Source: Candidatus Methanomassiliicoccus intestinalis Issoire-Mx1
GTDB lineage: Archaea > Thermoplasmatota > Thermoplasmata > Methanomassiliicoccales > Methanomassiliicoccaceae
Direction: 5' to 3'
Assembly: GCF_000404225.1 (NCBI RefSeq)
Contig: NC_021353.1
Location: 930,001 to 994,000, forward strand
DNA length: 64,000 nucleotides
This document shows positions 56,148-64,000 of the stretch, piece after piece; the first letter of the stretch is position 1; each line of letters starts with the position of its first letter. The position numbers were made by a program, and so were the translations under genes. The notes beneath the pieces are model-generated. The model was not told where the DNA came from and ran no database searches. It saw nothing but the letters and a program-made list of their open reading frames with translations.

Positions 56148-59100
56148 AGAGAAAGTGTTTAAGCAGATAGATGACAACTGCTGCGACAACGCCTGCAATA
56201 ATACCTGCAGGGATATTGAACAGGTATGAAACAACTGCTAAGACAATAACACCTAACACCAGGGCTAAGACTGCAGCTGTCCAGTCCGTTCCATGCTCTG
56301 CGCCTATCGACACTCCTAATTCTGTTTCAGCTGTACCTTCAGAGTTTACTGCAGTGGCTTTGATCTGGTAATCTCCGGATTCATTGTATGTATAGACCAG
56401 CTTATTGGAGTATGTCTTGATGGTTTCACCGTTTCCCATGTCCCATAAAATGTAAAGGTAATTGTCTGCTGCTACCGAGGCTGTTATAGTCCTGCCGTCA
56501 ACAGTGACTTTGATATCATTAATGGACGGGATCGATGTAAAGACCAGATTGCTGTACCACTTGGCGTAAAGAGTAATGTTTGAGGTTACAGCAGTTGTAA
56601 ATGTATACTCATTCGTCAAGGATGCATTTCTATACCATCCTCCAAAAGTATAACCATCTTTAGTGGGATCATCCGGCTTACTTGCAGTTTTATACTCTCC
56701 TACGGCCTGTGACGCTACAGAGCTGCCGCCGTTAGAATTGAATGTAACAGAATATGTTCTCGCTGTCCACTTAGGATACAAATCTAAATCGGCTGTAACA
56801 GGTGAATTGAAATCATAGGCGTTTGTCAGAGCAGCATCTGTGTACCAGCCGACAAATGTCCTATTATATGTTGTTGGGTCTTTTATCCTTGATGCTTTTT
56901 CCCCATCTATAAGATACTGTGTATGCGATGGATAGCCAACAAAGTTTACCTCATAATTATAAACATAGAAATAGGCATTAGTATTGCCAGTGTGAGATAT
57001 GCCTGAATGACCATTTATAGATCTTGCTATTTCGAAATAGATATATGGCGTGTGTGCTCCACACTCAGTGGGTGTAAATATATAGGAATTACCACTTAGT
57101 TTTATCTCCGGACCAGAATTCAAGTATCTAAAAACCACTCCGTGTTGAGGGTTACCCCCAGCTACTATAGGCATATTATAGCTTTCTCCTAATCTTAAAT
57201 AGTGAGTTTCTGGAGGCTCACCTAAATCATAGAAATCTTCCCATTTAGCGTAAAGTGTAATGCTGCTGGAAATCAGGATATCAAAATCATATTCCTTAGC
57301 ACACATAGGTTCTGTACACCAGCATAGAAATTTGTAACCCGATCTATATGGATCCAATGTTGGTTTTTTTACACAATCACCATCATTTAGATACTGTGGA
57401 TCTATTGGAGTTTTCCCTCCCACAAATGTCACAAGATAATCGCACCATTTGGCATACAAGGTAATATTTTCATACACAGGAGTTGAAAAATTGAAAGAGG
57501 TCGTTAAAGAACTATTTGAATACCAGCCTACAAATACTTTTCCTTCTTTTGTTGCAGTCTGATATGTTGGAGAATCCCCCATTGCAATTCTTTGAGGTGG
57601 AACATCTAAGCCGCCATTGGAATTAAATGTAACTACGACTCCTGCTTCCCAATGAGCATACAATGTATGATTCAAAGCCAAAGACACATAAGTTGTGTTT
57701 GTTATTTTGGTTCCGTCAGATGATGAAGTGTACCATCCCAGGAAAGCATATCCGTCTCTTGTCGGTGTCGGCAGTGATCCATAGCCTGAGCCGTAGGTCA
57801 CATTCATACTTTCAGGACTGACTGTACCGCCGTTGGCGTTGAATGTAACAGTGTATGATTTGCCATTCCAGTGAGCGTAAAGCGTGTGATCGGCAGTTGC
57901 GGTTACCTGCGTTGATGATGTGACTTTGGATCCGCTGAATGATGACGTGTACCAGCCTGCAAAGTTATAACCTGTCCTGGTAGGCGTCGGCAGGTCTCCA
58001 TACGTTCCGTTGTAAGTGACGGTCTTATTTGCAACCGGAGTCGAACCGCCGTTGGCGTTGAATGTAACGGTATATGTTGCAGGCGTCCAGTTGGCATAGA
58101 ATGTAACATTTGTACCTATTCTGTAGTATCCTCCGAGATCGATCAGCGTCCCATCCGTGCTCTCAAGATTCCAGCCTGAGAGTACATATCCTGACTTGGT
58201 AAATCCTGAAGTCGGCAGGAACAGGACTTCCTCTTCATATCCAGACATGCTTGCTACCGTACCGGTACCGCCGTTGGCGTTGAATGTGGCAGTATACGGT
58301 GACATTTCTACCCATACTGCAGTCCACCACGTCTGCATATCATACGAAGTTCCTGGTTTAACGATATTGCTGGAGAACTGCCCTGGATACCATCCTACCA
58401 ATTTATAGCCGTACCTGCTTACCTCGTAGGATCTGGGAAGAGTATAAGATGTGCCGGTGTTCATTGTGATATATTTGGTGTCGGATCCGTTGCTGAACAC
58501 TCCGCCGTTGGCGTTGAATTCTGCGTAATATGTGCTGGATGTCCATTTGGCATAGAATGTTGCATTGGCAGTTACTTTGTATTTTTCTCCAGGCTCATAG
58601 ACTGTTCCATTGACAGAATTCAGTGTCCAGCCTGACAGAATATAACCGCTCTTTGACACCCCGCGGGTCGGCAGAGTGACGCTGTCTCCTGAAGTAACAG
58701 TTTTGGATTCAATTGAACCAGTACCGCCGTTGGCATTGTATGAGACTGTGTAAGATGTCGTTGAAGGCGTACTGCTTGCTAAATTCATAGAACCAGTGAA
58801 TGTTGCCGATCCCTGCATTAACTGACAGGTTACAGAAACAAAAAATGTACCTAGATACGGAGGGCTGCCGGTCAGGGTGACGGTACCTGTAGACAGATTG
58901 CCGGAAGCGCTGAGCCAGCTGGGATTATTGACCGTAATGTTTGTGCTTTTAAGAGACTGGGCAGGCCGGAATGTAATGGTGATGTTATCCGATGTAGGGT
59001 ACATAGTCCATGAGCCCAGATTGGTGCTGTTCACCACACCAAGACTGTGGCTGCTTGATGCCAATACCGGCGAATCATCGTTTGGATCATCCGCAGGCAG

Positions 59101-59178
59101 CATTGCAGCAGCTGAAAGAATGAAACACAAAGCCAAAAGGAAACAGGCTGTTCCCATTATCTTGGATTTGTTTTTCAT
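56146..59178 (-). CDS. Giant InlB_B-repeat surface protein
   Basis: 1010 residues, with GAGGT 6 bases before the ATG. Signal peptide (ACFLLALCFILSAAAML), an Ig-like domain ([20 protein letters not shown]), about nine InlB_B repeats, two Ig-like inserts (TECGAHTPYIYFEIARS), then a PKD-like domain ([14 protein letters not shown]) and C-terminal transmembrane segments. It is very similar to the next gene upstream; a 154-base stretch (56424-56577 against 59639-59792) differs by one base. It is probably a tandem duplicate and perhaps a gene-conversion partner of that gene. Confidence 0.85.
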   Translation of the reverse strand: MKNKSKIMGTACFLLALCFILSAAAMLPADDPNDDSPVLASSSHSLGVVNSTNLGSWTMYPTSDNITITFRPAQSLKSTNITVNNPSWLSASGNLSTGTVTLTGSPPYLGTFFVSVTCQLMQGSATFTGSMNLASSTPSTTSYTVSYNANGGTGSIESKTVTSGDSVTLPTRGVSKSGYILSGWTLNSVNGTVYEPGEKYKVTANATFYAKWTSSTYYAEFNANGGVFSNGSDTKYITMNTGTSYTLPRSYEVSRYGYKLVGWYPGQFSSNIVKPGTSYDMQTWWTAVWVEMSPYTATFNANGGTGTVASMSGYEEEVLFLPTSGFTKSGYVLSGWNLESTDGTLIDLGGYYRIGTNVTFYANWTPATYTVTFNANGGSTPVANKTVTYNGTYGDLPTPTRTGYNFAGWYTSSFSGSKVTSSTQVTATADHTLYAHWNGKSYTVTFNANGGTVSPESMNVTYGSGYGSLPTPTRDGYAFLGWYTSSSDGTKITNTTYVSLALNHTLYAHWEAGVVVTFNSNGGLDVPPQRIAMGDSPTYQTATKEGKVFVGWYSNSSLTTSFNFSTPVYENITLYAKWCDYLVTFVGGKTPIDPQYLNDGDCVKKPTLDPYRSGYKFLCWCTEPMCAKEYDFDILISSSITLYAKWEDFYDLGEPPETHYLRLGESYNMPIVAGGNPQHGVVFRYLNSGPEIKLSGNSYIFTPTECGAHTPYIYFEIARSINGHSGISHTGNTNAYFYVYNYEVNFVGYPSHTQYLIDGEKASRIKDPTTYNRTFVGWYTDAALTNAYDFNSPVTADLDLYPKWTARTYSVTFNSNGGSSVASQAVGEYKTASKPDDPTKDGYTFGGWYRNASLTNEYTFTTAVTSNITLYAKWYSNLVFTSIPSINDIKVTVDGRTITASVAADNYLYILWDMGNGETIKTYSNKLVYTYNESGDYQIKATAVNSEGTAETELGVSIGAEHGTDWTAAVLALVLGVIVLAVVSYLFNIPAGIIAGVVAAVVIYLLKHFL

Positions 59179-59269
59179 GTGATTACCTCGTAAATCCTAT
59201 TCATAAAAATCTCTCCTTTCTGATTGAGGCCAGTTTCCAAAAAAATGAAAAATAAAAATTTGGAGCTAA

Positions 59270-59345
59270 CCGGCTCATGCCGTAGTGTTAACAGATTACA
59301 GCATAAATAATCTTTATTTTAAAGAAAAAATTATTTATTAAAAAA
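59270..59345 (-). promoter_or_regulatory. Promoter of the 56.1-kb surface gene
   Basis: TTTTTTCTTTAAAATAAAGA with a TATA-like TTATTTATG, followed by the leader element GGCATGAGCCGG on the minus strand, matches the pattern at 54.9 and 62.9 kb. Confidence 0.55.
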
Positions 59346-59348
59346 AGA

Positions 59349-59365
59349 GATCCTCAGAGAGGATC
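59349..59365 (-). terminator. Terminator of the 59.4-kb surface gene
   Basis: GATCCTC and GAGGATC pair across AGA at the stop codon; the minus strand continues with a TCTTTTTTT run. Confidence 0.75.
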
Positions 59366-62300
59366 AGAGAAAGTGTTTAAGCAGATAGATGATGACTGCT
59401 GCGACAACGCCTGCAATAATACCTGCTGGGATATTGAACAGGTATGAAACAACTGCTAAGACAATACCTAAAACGACTACCAGCGCCAGCACTGTCCAGT
59501 CTGTTCCATGCTCTGTGCCTATCGACACGCCTAATTCTGTTTCAGATGTACCTTCAGAGTTTACTGCAGTGGCTTTGATCTGGTAGTCTCCAAATTCGTC
59601 ATATGTGTAAGTAAGTCTGTTGGTGTATGTCTTGACAGTTTCACCGTTTCCCATGTCCCATAAAATGTAAAGGTAATTGTCTGCTGCTACCGAGGCTGTT
59701 ATCGTCCTGCCGTCAACAGTGACTTTGATATCATTAATGGACGGGATCGATGTAAAGACCAGATTGCTGTACCACTTGGCGTAAAGAGTAATTTCAGAAG
59801 TAACCGGTGTAGTAAATGTGTATTCTGAAGTCAATTCTTCATTTACATACCATCCTCCAAACACATACCCAGAACGTGCAGGGTCTGCAGGCCTGGCCGC
59901 TATCGCATTGTGATCGACAGTCTGAACATTAACATCTGAACCATTGTTGGCATAGAATGTAATTGTATGCGACACAGATTTTTCCCAATGAGCATACAGT
60001 GTCATCTTTGTATTTTCAGATCTAATAGTTGTATCAAAATCATATAATTTATCGTTCAGATACCATCCCTTGAACGTATATCCAGATCTTACTGGATCTG
60101 CAGGTTTTATCGCTTTGTTATATATTTCTATAAACTGCGGCTCTACATCAGTACCTCCGTTGGAATCGAATATGATTGGTGCTATATCGCTATAGTCCGC
60201 GTATGGGCGCACCGTCCACATAGTATAAAAGGTGTCAAAAATCACATCCTCTACAAGTGTCAGACAGAAATAGTTACTATTCTCAAATGGTCTGGAATAT
60301 CCCAGATGACTGTCGGATGCAAACAAACTCAAACTAAGATTTGGATCGCGTGATTCTGTAACATCAAGAATGCGTGTAACTGTACCATAGGGCAGAGGTC
60401 CAGGAAATTCTCTCCCCATTAGATTGTATGTTGAATACCCTATGGCATCTTTGAGAGCAGTATAAGCGTCAGATCCATGCCCCACAATTATAAGATGTTC
60501 TCCATCTCTTATAGAGTTCACTTTATTGCCGTACACATCAATAAGTGTCCTATCTGAAACTAAGCTATATGCATTATATCGTGAAGAGATATCAAAATAT
60601 ACTGCAAATTCTGGAGTGTTAGCAACCGATGTAATGTTACTTGTATCTATCATCTCATCATCTATGTATGTCTCAAGAGAAGGAGGTACAGCGGTCGATT
60701 TATCACCATATTGTAATGCAATATTAGCGCTTTGAAGATCAGCATTATAATCATTAAAGCACCTGTAGTGGCCTATTGAATAATCGCATGCTATCCATCT
60801 ATTCCCAATGAGTGCGTATGCATTCCACACGCATCCACTTTCACTATTTCTGTGCCCCATGAATTCCGTAATCTCCCCATAGTTCGTAGAGATCCACATA
60901 CTGTTTGAAGGTCTATCATAATACTCCATCTCTACCATCGAGTCAGTACTTTTCCAGAAAGTAGTTGCCCGTACCGCCTGTGCACCATCATTGGCAGATA
61001 CTGTTTCATACTGCCAGCCGGAACCATCATCAACAAAAACGGTAAACTGGCCTAGATAGGTTGACTTCCATTTAGCATACAACGTGAGGTTTTCATTAAC
61101 AGGCGAATCAAAATAATATTCTTGAGTCAATTCTATATCTTCATACCATCCTCTAAAAATAAATCCCGTTTTACTCGGATTGCTAGGCTTAACTGCATGA
61201 CTTCCCTGAGCTATTGTTTTCGAAAATACATCTGATCCTCCGTTAGATTCGAATGACACAACGACTGTTTTTTCCCAATGAGCATATAATGTATGACTCA
61301 AAGCCAAAGACACATTAGTTGTGGTTGTTATTTGGGTTCCACCAGATGATGAAGTGTACCATCCCAGGAAAGTGTATCCGTTTCTTGTCGGTGTCGGCAG
61401 TGATCCATAGCTTGAGCCGTAATTCACAGTTTTACTTTCAGGACTGACTGTACCGCCGTTGGCGTTGAATGTAACAGTGTATGATTTGCCATTCCAGTGA
61501 GCGTAAAGCGTGTGGTCGGCAGTTGCAGTTACCTGCGTTGATGAAGTGACATTGGATCCGCCTGACGCTGATGTGTACCAGCCTGCAAAGTCATAACCTG
61601 TCCGAGCAGGCGTTGGCAAATCTCCATACGTTCTGCCGTAGAATATGGTCTTGGAAGGAACAGATGATCCGCCGTTGGCATCAAAATTCAGCGTGTATGA
61701 GGCAGTGCTCCAGTTGGCATAGAATGTAACGTTTGTACCTATTCTGTAATATCCTCCGAGATCGATCAGAGTTCCATCCGTACTCTCAAGATTCCAGCCT
61801 GAGAGTACATATCCTGATTTAGTAAATCCTTCAGTCGGGAGATAGATGGCCTCTTCGGCGTAGGCAGACATGCTTGCTACCGTACCGGTACCGCCGTTGG
61901 CATTGAATGTGGCAGTACAAACAGGTTTTTCAGTCCATACTGCAGTCCACCATGTCTGCATATCATACGAAGTTCCTGGTTTGGTAATATTGCTGGAGAA
62001 CTGACCAGGGTACCATCCCACTAATTCATAGCCGTACCTGCTTACCTCGTAGGATCTGGGAAGAGTATAAGATGTGCCGGTGTTCATTGTAAGATACTTA
62101 GTGTCTGATCCGTTGCTGAACACTCCGCCGTTGGCGTTGAATGCTGCGTAATATGTGCTGGATGTCCATTTGGCATAGAATGTCGCGTTCCCTGTGACTT
62201 TGTATTTTTCTCCAGGTTCATAGTTTGTTCCATTGACAGAATTCAAAGCCCAGCCTGCAAGGGTGTATCCTTCCTTAGACATACCGCTGGTAGGCAGAGT

Positions 62301-62818
62301 GACAGTGCTGCCGGAAGTGACTGTGCTTGATGCTATTGATCCGGTACCGCCATTGGCATTGTATGAGACTGTGTAGGAGGTCGTTGAGGGCGCTCCGTTA
62401 ACGATTTTAACTGTACCGGTGAATGTTGCCGATCCCTGTGAAAGCTTGCAGGTTACAGAAATGGGAAAGGTGCCGAAGTAGGGGACATTTCCGCTCAGGG
62501 TGACGGTACTTGTGGAAAGATTGCCGGAAGCGCTGAGCCAGCTGGGACTGTTGACAACAAGATCCTGCTGCAGAGCACTGAACAGCGGCAGCGGCGTAAT
62601 GAACGAAACAGTGATGCGGGAAGAAGTTACAGACATGGTCCATGAGCCCAGATCGGTGCTTGTGACCCTGCCCAGATTTTGACTGTTGGATGCTAATATC
62701 GGCGAATCATCGCTTAGATCTTCAGCCGGCGAGAGAAATGCTGCGGAAGAGATGAGACAGAGAACCAGAAGAAGACATGCTCGCCCCCCCCCCCCCCGCC
62801 CAAAGACTTACTCTTCAA
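59364..62818 (-). CDS. InlB_B surface protein, switched off by poly-G tract
   Basis: The body encodes about 1,090 residues in frame from 62636, but the true gene is longer. Upstream in the same frame lies a signal peptide, [20 protein letters not shown], then [16 protein letters not shown], as in the paralogue at 56146. A TTG at 62818 with GGTGA 6 bases upstream reads LKSKSLG, like MKNKSK of the paralogue, into 14 G's; the frame then shifts by one and meets a stop. With 12 or 15 G's the frame would run from the TTG to 59364. Domains: Ig-like, six InlB_B repeats, a ~250-residue unique domain ([16 protein letters not shown] at its start), three more repeats, PKD-like, transmembrane. As sequenced it is off, or expressed only from an internal start. 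Confidence 0.8.
62784..62797 (-). repeat. Poly-G(14) contingency tract
   Basis: A run of 14 C on the plus strand, thus 14 G in the coding strand, between the start codon and the signal peptide of the 59.4-kb surface gene. Such a long G/C run is extremely unlikely by chance in this sequence and is of the kind that changes length by slippage. A sequencing or assembly error in the count cannot be excluded. Confidence 0.9.
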
Positions 62819-62919
62819 GAGACATCACCTTGTCATGTTTAATATTCATAGGAATGCTGCTCCTCATGTGGTCGAAGGCCAGCCTCTCAAAACTGCAGAA
62901 AAGAATGGTGTCAGGAGCA

Positions 62920-62995
62920 GGCTGGCTCATGACATCAGCATATAGCTTTACAGGATATATACTATTGATTTACAAGAAAAAAATATTTTACATCC
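62920..62995 (-). promoter_or_regulatory. Promoter of the 59.4-kb surface gene
   Basis: AAAATATTTTTTTCTTGTAA then ATCAATAGTATATATCC on the minus strand, with the leader element CATGAGCC about 50 bases further on, repeats the promoter-leader pattern of the surface operon. Confidence 0.6.
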
Positions 62996-63055
62996 TTACG
63001 GTTGTTCGAAATCAAACAAGAGTAAGGACATAAAAAAATGGCAGATATCAAAGAA

Positions 63056-63367
63056 TTATAATTCTGGAGCGGTTACAGATACCTGATCTAAGCTGAAATA
63101 CATATTGATCTCTGGTATTGTTTTGCAGTAGCTGTTCCAGTGTTTGATCCTTTTATAAGCTACTCTGCCAGATGTTTCAAAGACTGTGTATCCCAGAAAA
63201 TGTCTTCTGTGCCGCCTTGTCCTGACCTTTCGCTGCATGTTGATAACTCTCTGTACAGGGATGCCCAGATCCTGAGATATCTCTTCATTTGACTTTTTAT
63301 CGACAGATTTAGCAATCATAACCTTATATTCTGTGCTTGTGAAGCAGTACTTATCATCCAGTGTCAT
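63056..63367 (-). CDS. Small HTH-type DNA-binding protein
   Basis: 103 residues. FTSTEYKVMIAKSVDKKSNE followed by EISQDLGIPVQRVINMQRKV resembles a LuxR/sigma-like helix-turn-helix ('t-x-x-E-x-x-v-i-...-n-x-e-I-a-x-x-L-g-i-s-x-x-x-V'), with a basic part after it (RTRRHRRHF). It lies directly upstream of the surface genes and could regulate their shared promoter; this is inference. It follows the 136-residue gene in the same direction. Confidence 0.6.
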   Translation of the reverse strand: MTLDDKYCFTSTEYKVMIAKSVDKKSNEEISQDLGIPVQRVINMQRKVRTRRHRRHFLGYTVFETSGRVAYKRIKHWNSYCKTIPEINMYFSLDQVSVTAPEL

Positions 63368-63389
63368 GTGATTGAACCCTCCATAGATG

Positions 63390-63800
63390 TTACTCTGAAT
63401 CGATTATTTTATCAAAAGAGACTAAATTATTGTCTCTAAGTTCTCTGCATTCCTTTTTAATTCTGCGAAGCAGCTTATTCTCTTTTTTCTTGAGTCTGTG
63501 GCACGGCAGGATGATCGGAATGTCGATCATATAGCAGATCATGGCTGAACTGATCAGATTCTTGATTAAACGCTCACATGGCGGGTTTTTGTTAGAATTC
63601 CAGCATTTGTCACAGGGATTAGGCGACAGCTTAAGGCTGCGGTATATTCTGTCACGCCTAATATAGAAACTCGATATAGACTTGGCCGGCATCGAAAACG
63701 AGAAAAACATTAGCAGTATGTTGCCACGGAATGCAATTTCATCCCCAGTCAGGTCTGTTTTATAAAAATCATAACCATCTGGATATATGGCATCATTCAA
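63390..63800 (-). CDS. Protein with Cys cluster, unknown function
   Basis: 136 residues. A possible zinc site, CDKCWNSNKNPPC, lies in the middle, followed by a hydrophobic stretch (AMICYMIDIPIILPC) and a basic helical segment (HRLKKKENKLLRRIKKECR). No family recognised. It probably forms an operon with the HTH gene 22 bases downstream. Confidence 0.5.
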   Translation of the reverse strand: MNDAIYPDGYDFYKTDLTGDEIAFRGNILLMFFSFSMPAKSISSFYIRRDRIYRSLKLSPNPCDKCWNSNKNPPCERLIKNLISSAMICYMIDIPIILPCHRLKKKENKLLRRIKKECRELRDNNLVSFDKIIDSE

Positions 63801-63910
63801 AGGATCACGCTTCCTCAGTCTTTTTCAACAACGTTAAATTCGACAGCTTCACGCGCTGCATCGTGTATAGACGGACAAGTATTTAGTGAGTTTTATATGT
63901 CTGTATCTCA

Positions 63911-64000
63911 GGCCTTTGCGCTTTCTTGGCTCTGCTGACTGCAGCGATCAAGTCTGGAACATCTGTCATTTGCATCTTTCAGCAGCGCAGCAATTTCTCT
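63911..64000 (-). CDS. C-terminal end of a gene cut by the window
   Basis: 29 codons open to the window edge (REIAALLKDANDRCSRLDRC) and a TGA stop. A helical, charged composition suggests a coiled-coil end. A 23-codon frame after it (63825-63895 region, ends EAVEFNVVEKD) may be another small gene or an out-of-frame continuation. Too short to identify. Confidence 0.3.

Noticed and set aside
59364..62636. Taking 62636 as the true start of the surface protein
   Set aside because: The same frame continues upstream through a signal peptide and the Ig-like start found in the paralogue; only the poly-G tract breaks it.

Overview
The window looks like a chromosome segment from a methanogenic archaeon of the Thermoplasmata, most likely a gut or rumen member of the Methanomassiliicoccales. 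Evidence: a URO-D type methylcobamide:CoM methyltransferase beside an APC permease, an archaeal Pth2 peptidyl-tRNA hydrolase, an HTH_10 (Bat-type) regulator, archaeal TATA boxes with frequent TTG starts, and a large set of surface proteins built from Listeria/Bacteroides (InlB_B) repeats. The order-level assignment is inference.

1-11.5 kb: the 3' end of cas2, a leader and a 111-repeat CRISPR array. It is followed by a decayed tailed-provirus head module (portal C-terminus fused to a zincin, MuF). A second, inverted and broken head module (MuF fragment, gp10-like) carries a 3-repeat mini-array with the host repeat. Degenerate repeats continue to about 12.1 kb inside a very AT-rich, gene-poor tract.

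13-17.5 kb: a caspase-like protease and a TIR-like protein lie tail to tail (possible type IV Thoeris-like defence), followed by two exported proteins. 17.8-27 kb is mostly ordinary chromosome: permease plus methyltransferase, HTH_10 and LysR regulators, acetyltransferase, flavin reductase, pyrophosphatase, Pth2, radical SAM enzyme and a membrane protein. 27-36.5 kb is accessory: a Panacea-like antitoxin with a broken PIN toxin, a strongly structured putative RNA, a two-gene cassette with DUF2971 between direct repeats, a surface protein with a C-terminal zinc ribbon, a MvaI/BcnI-type restriction system and a seven-repeat helix-turn-helix-like protein.

36.5-64 kb, nearly all on the minus strand, seems to be one long island of higher GC. 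It holds lysine-rich proteins with a shared N-terminal module and gluzincin domains. It also holds a 12-gene overlapping operon (54.8 to 41.5 kb) encoding large InlB_B/Ig-like surface proteins, a transglutaminase-like protein, small membrane proteins and a P-loop ATPase. Two further large InlB_B genes follow. One of these (59.4-62.8 kb) has a 14-base poly-G tract (coding strand) between its start codon and its signal peptide that puts it out of frame, the pattern expected of a phase-variable switch. Several of these surface genes share a promoter/leader pattern. Whether the island is a provirus, a conjugative-like element or a host surface-structure locus cannot be decided from sequence reading alone.
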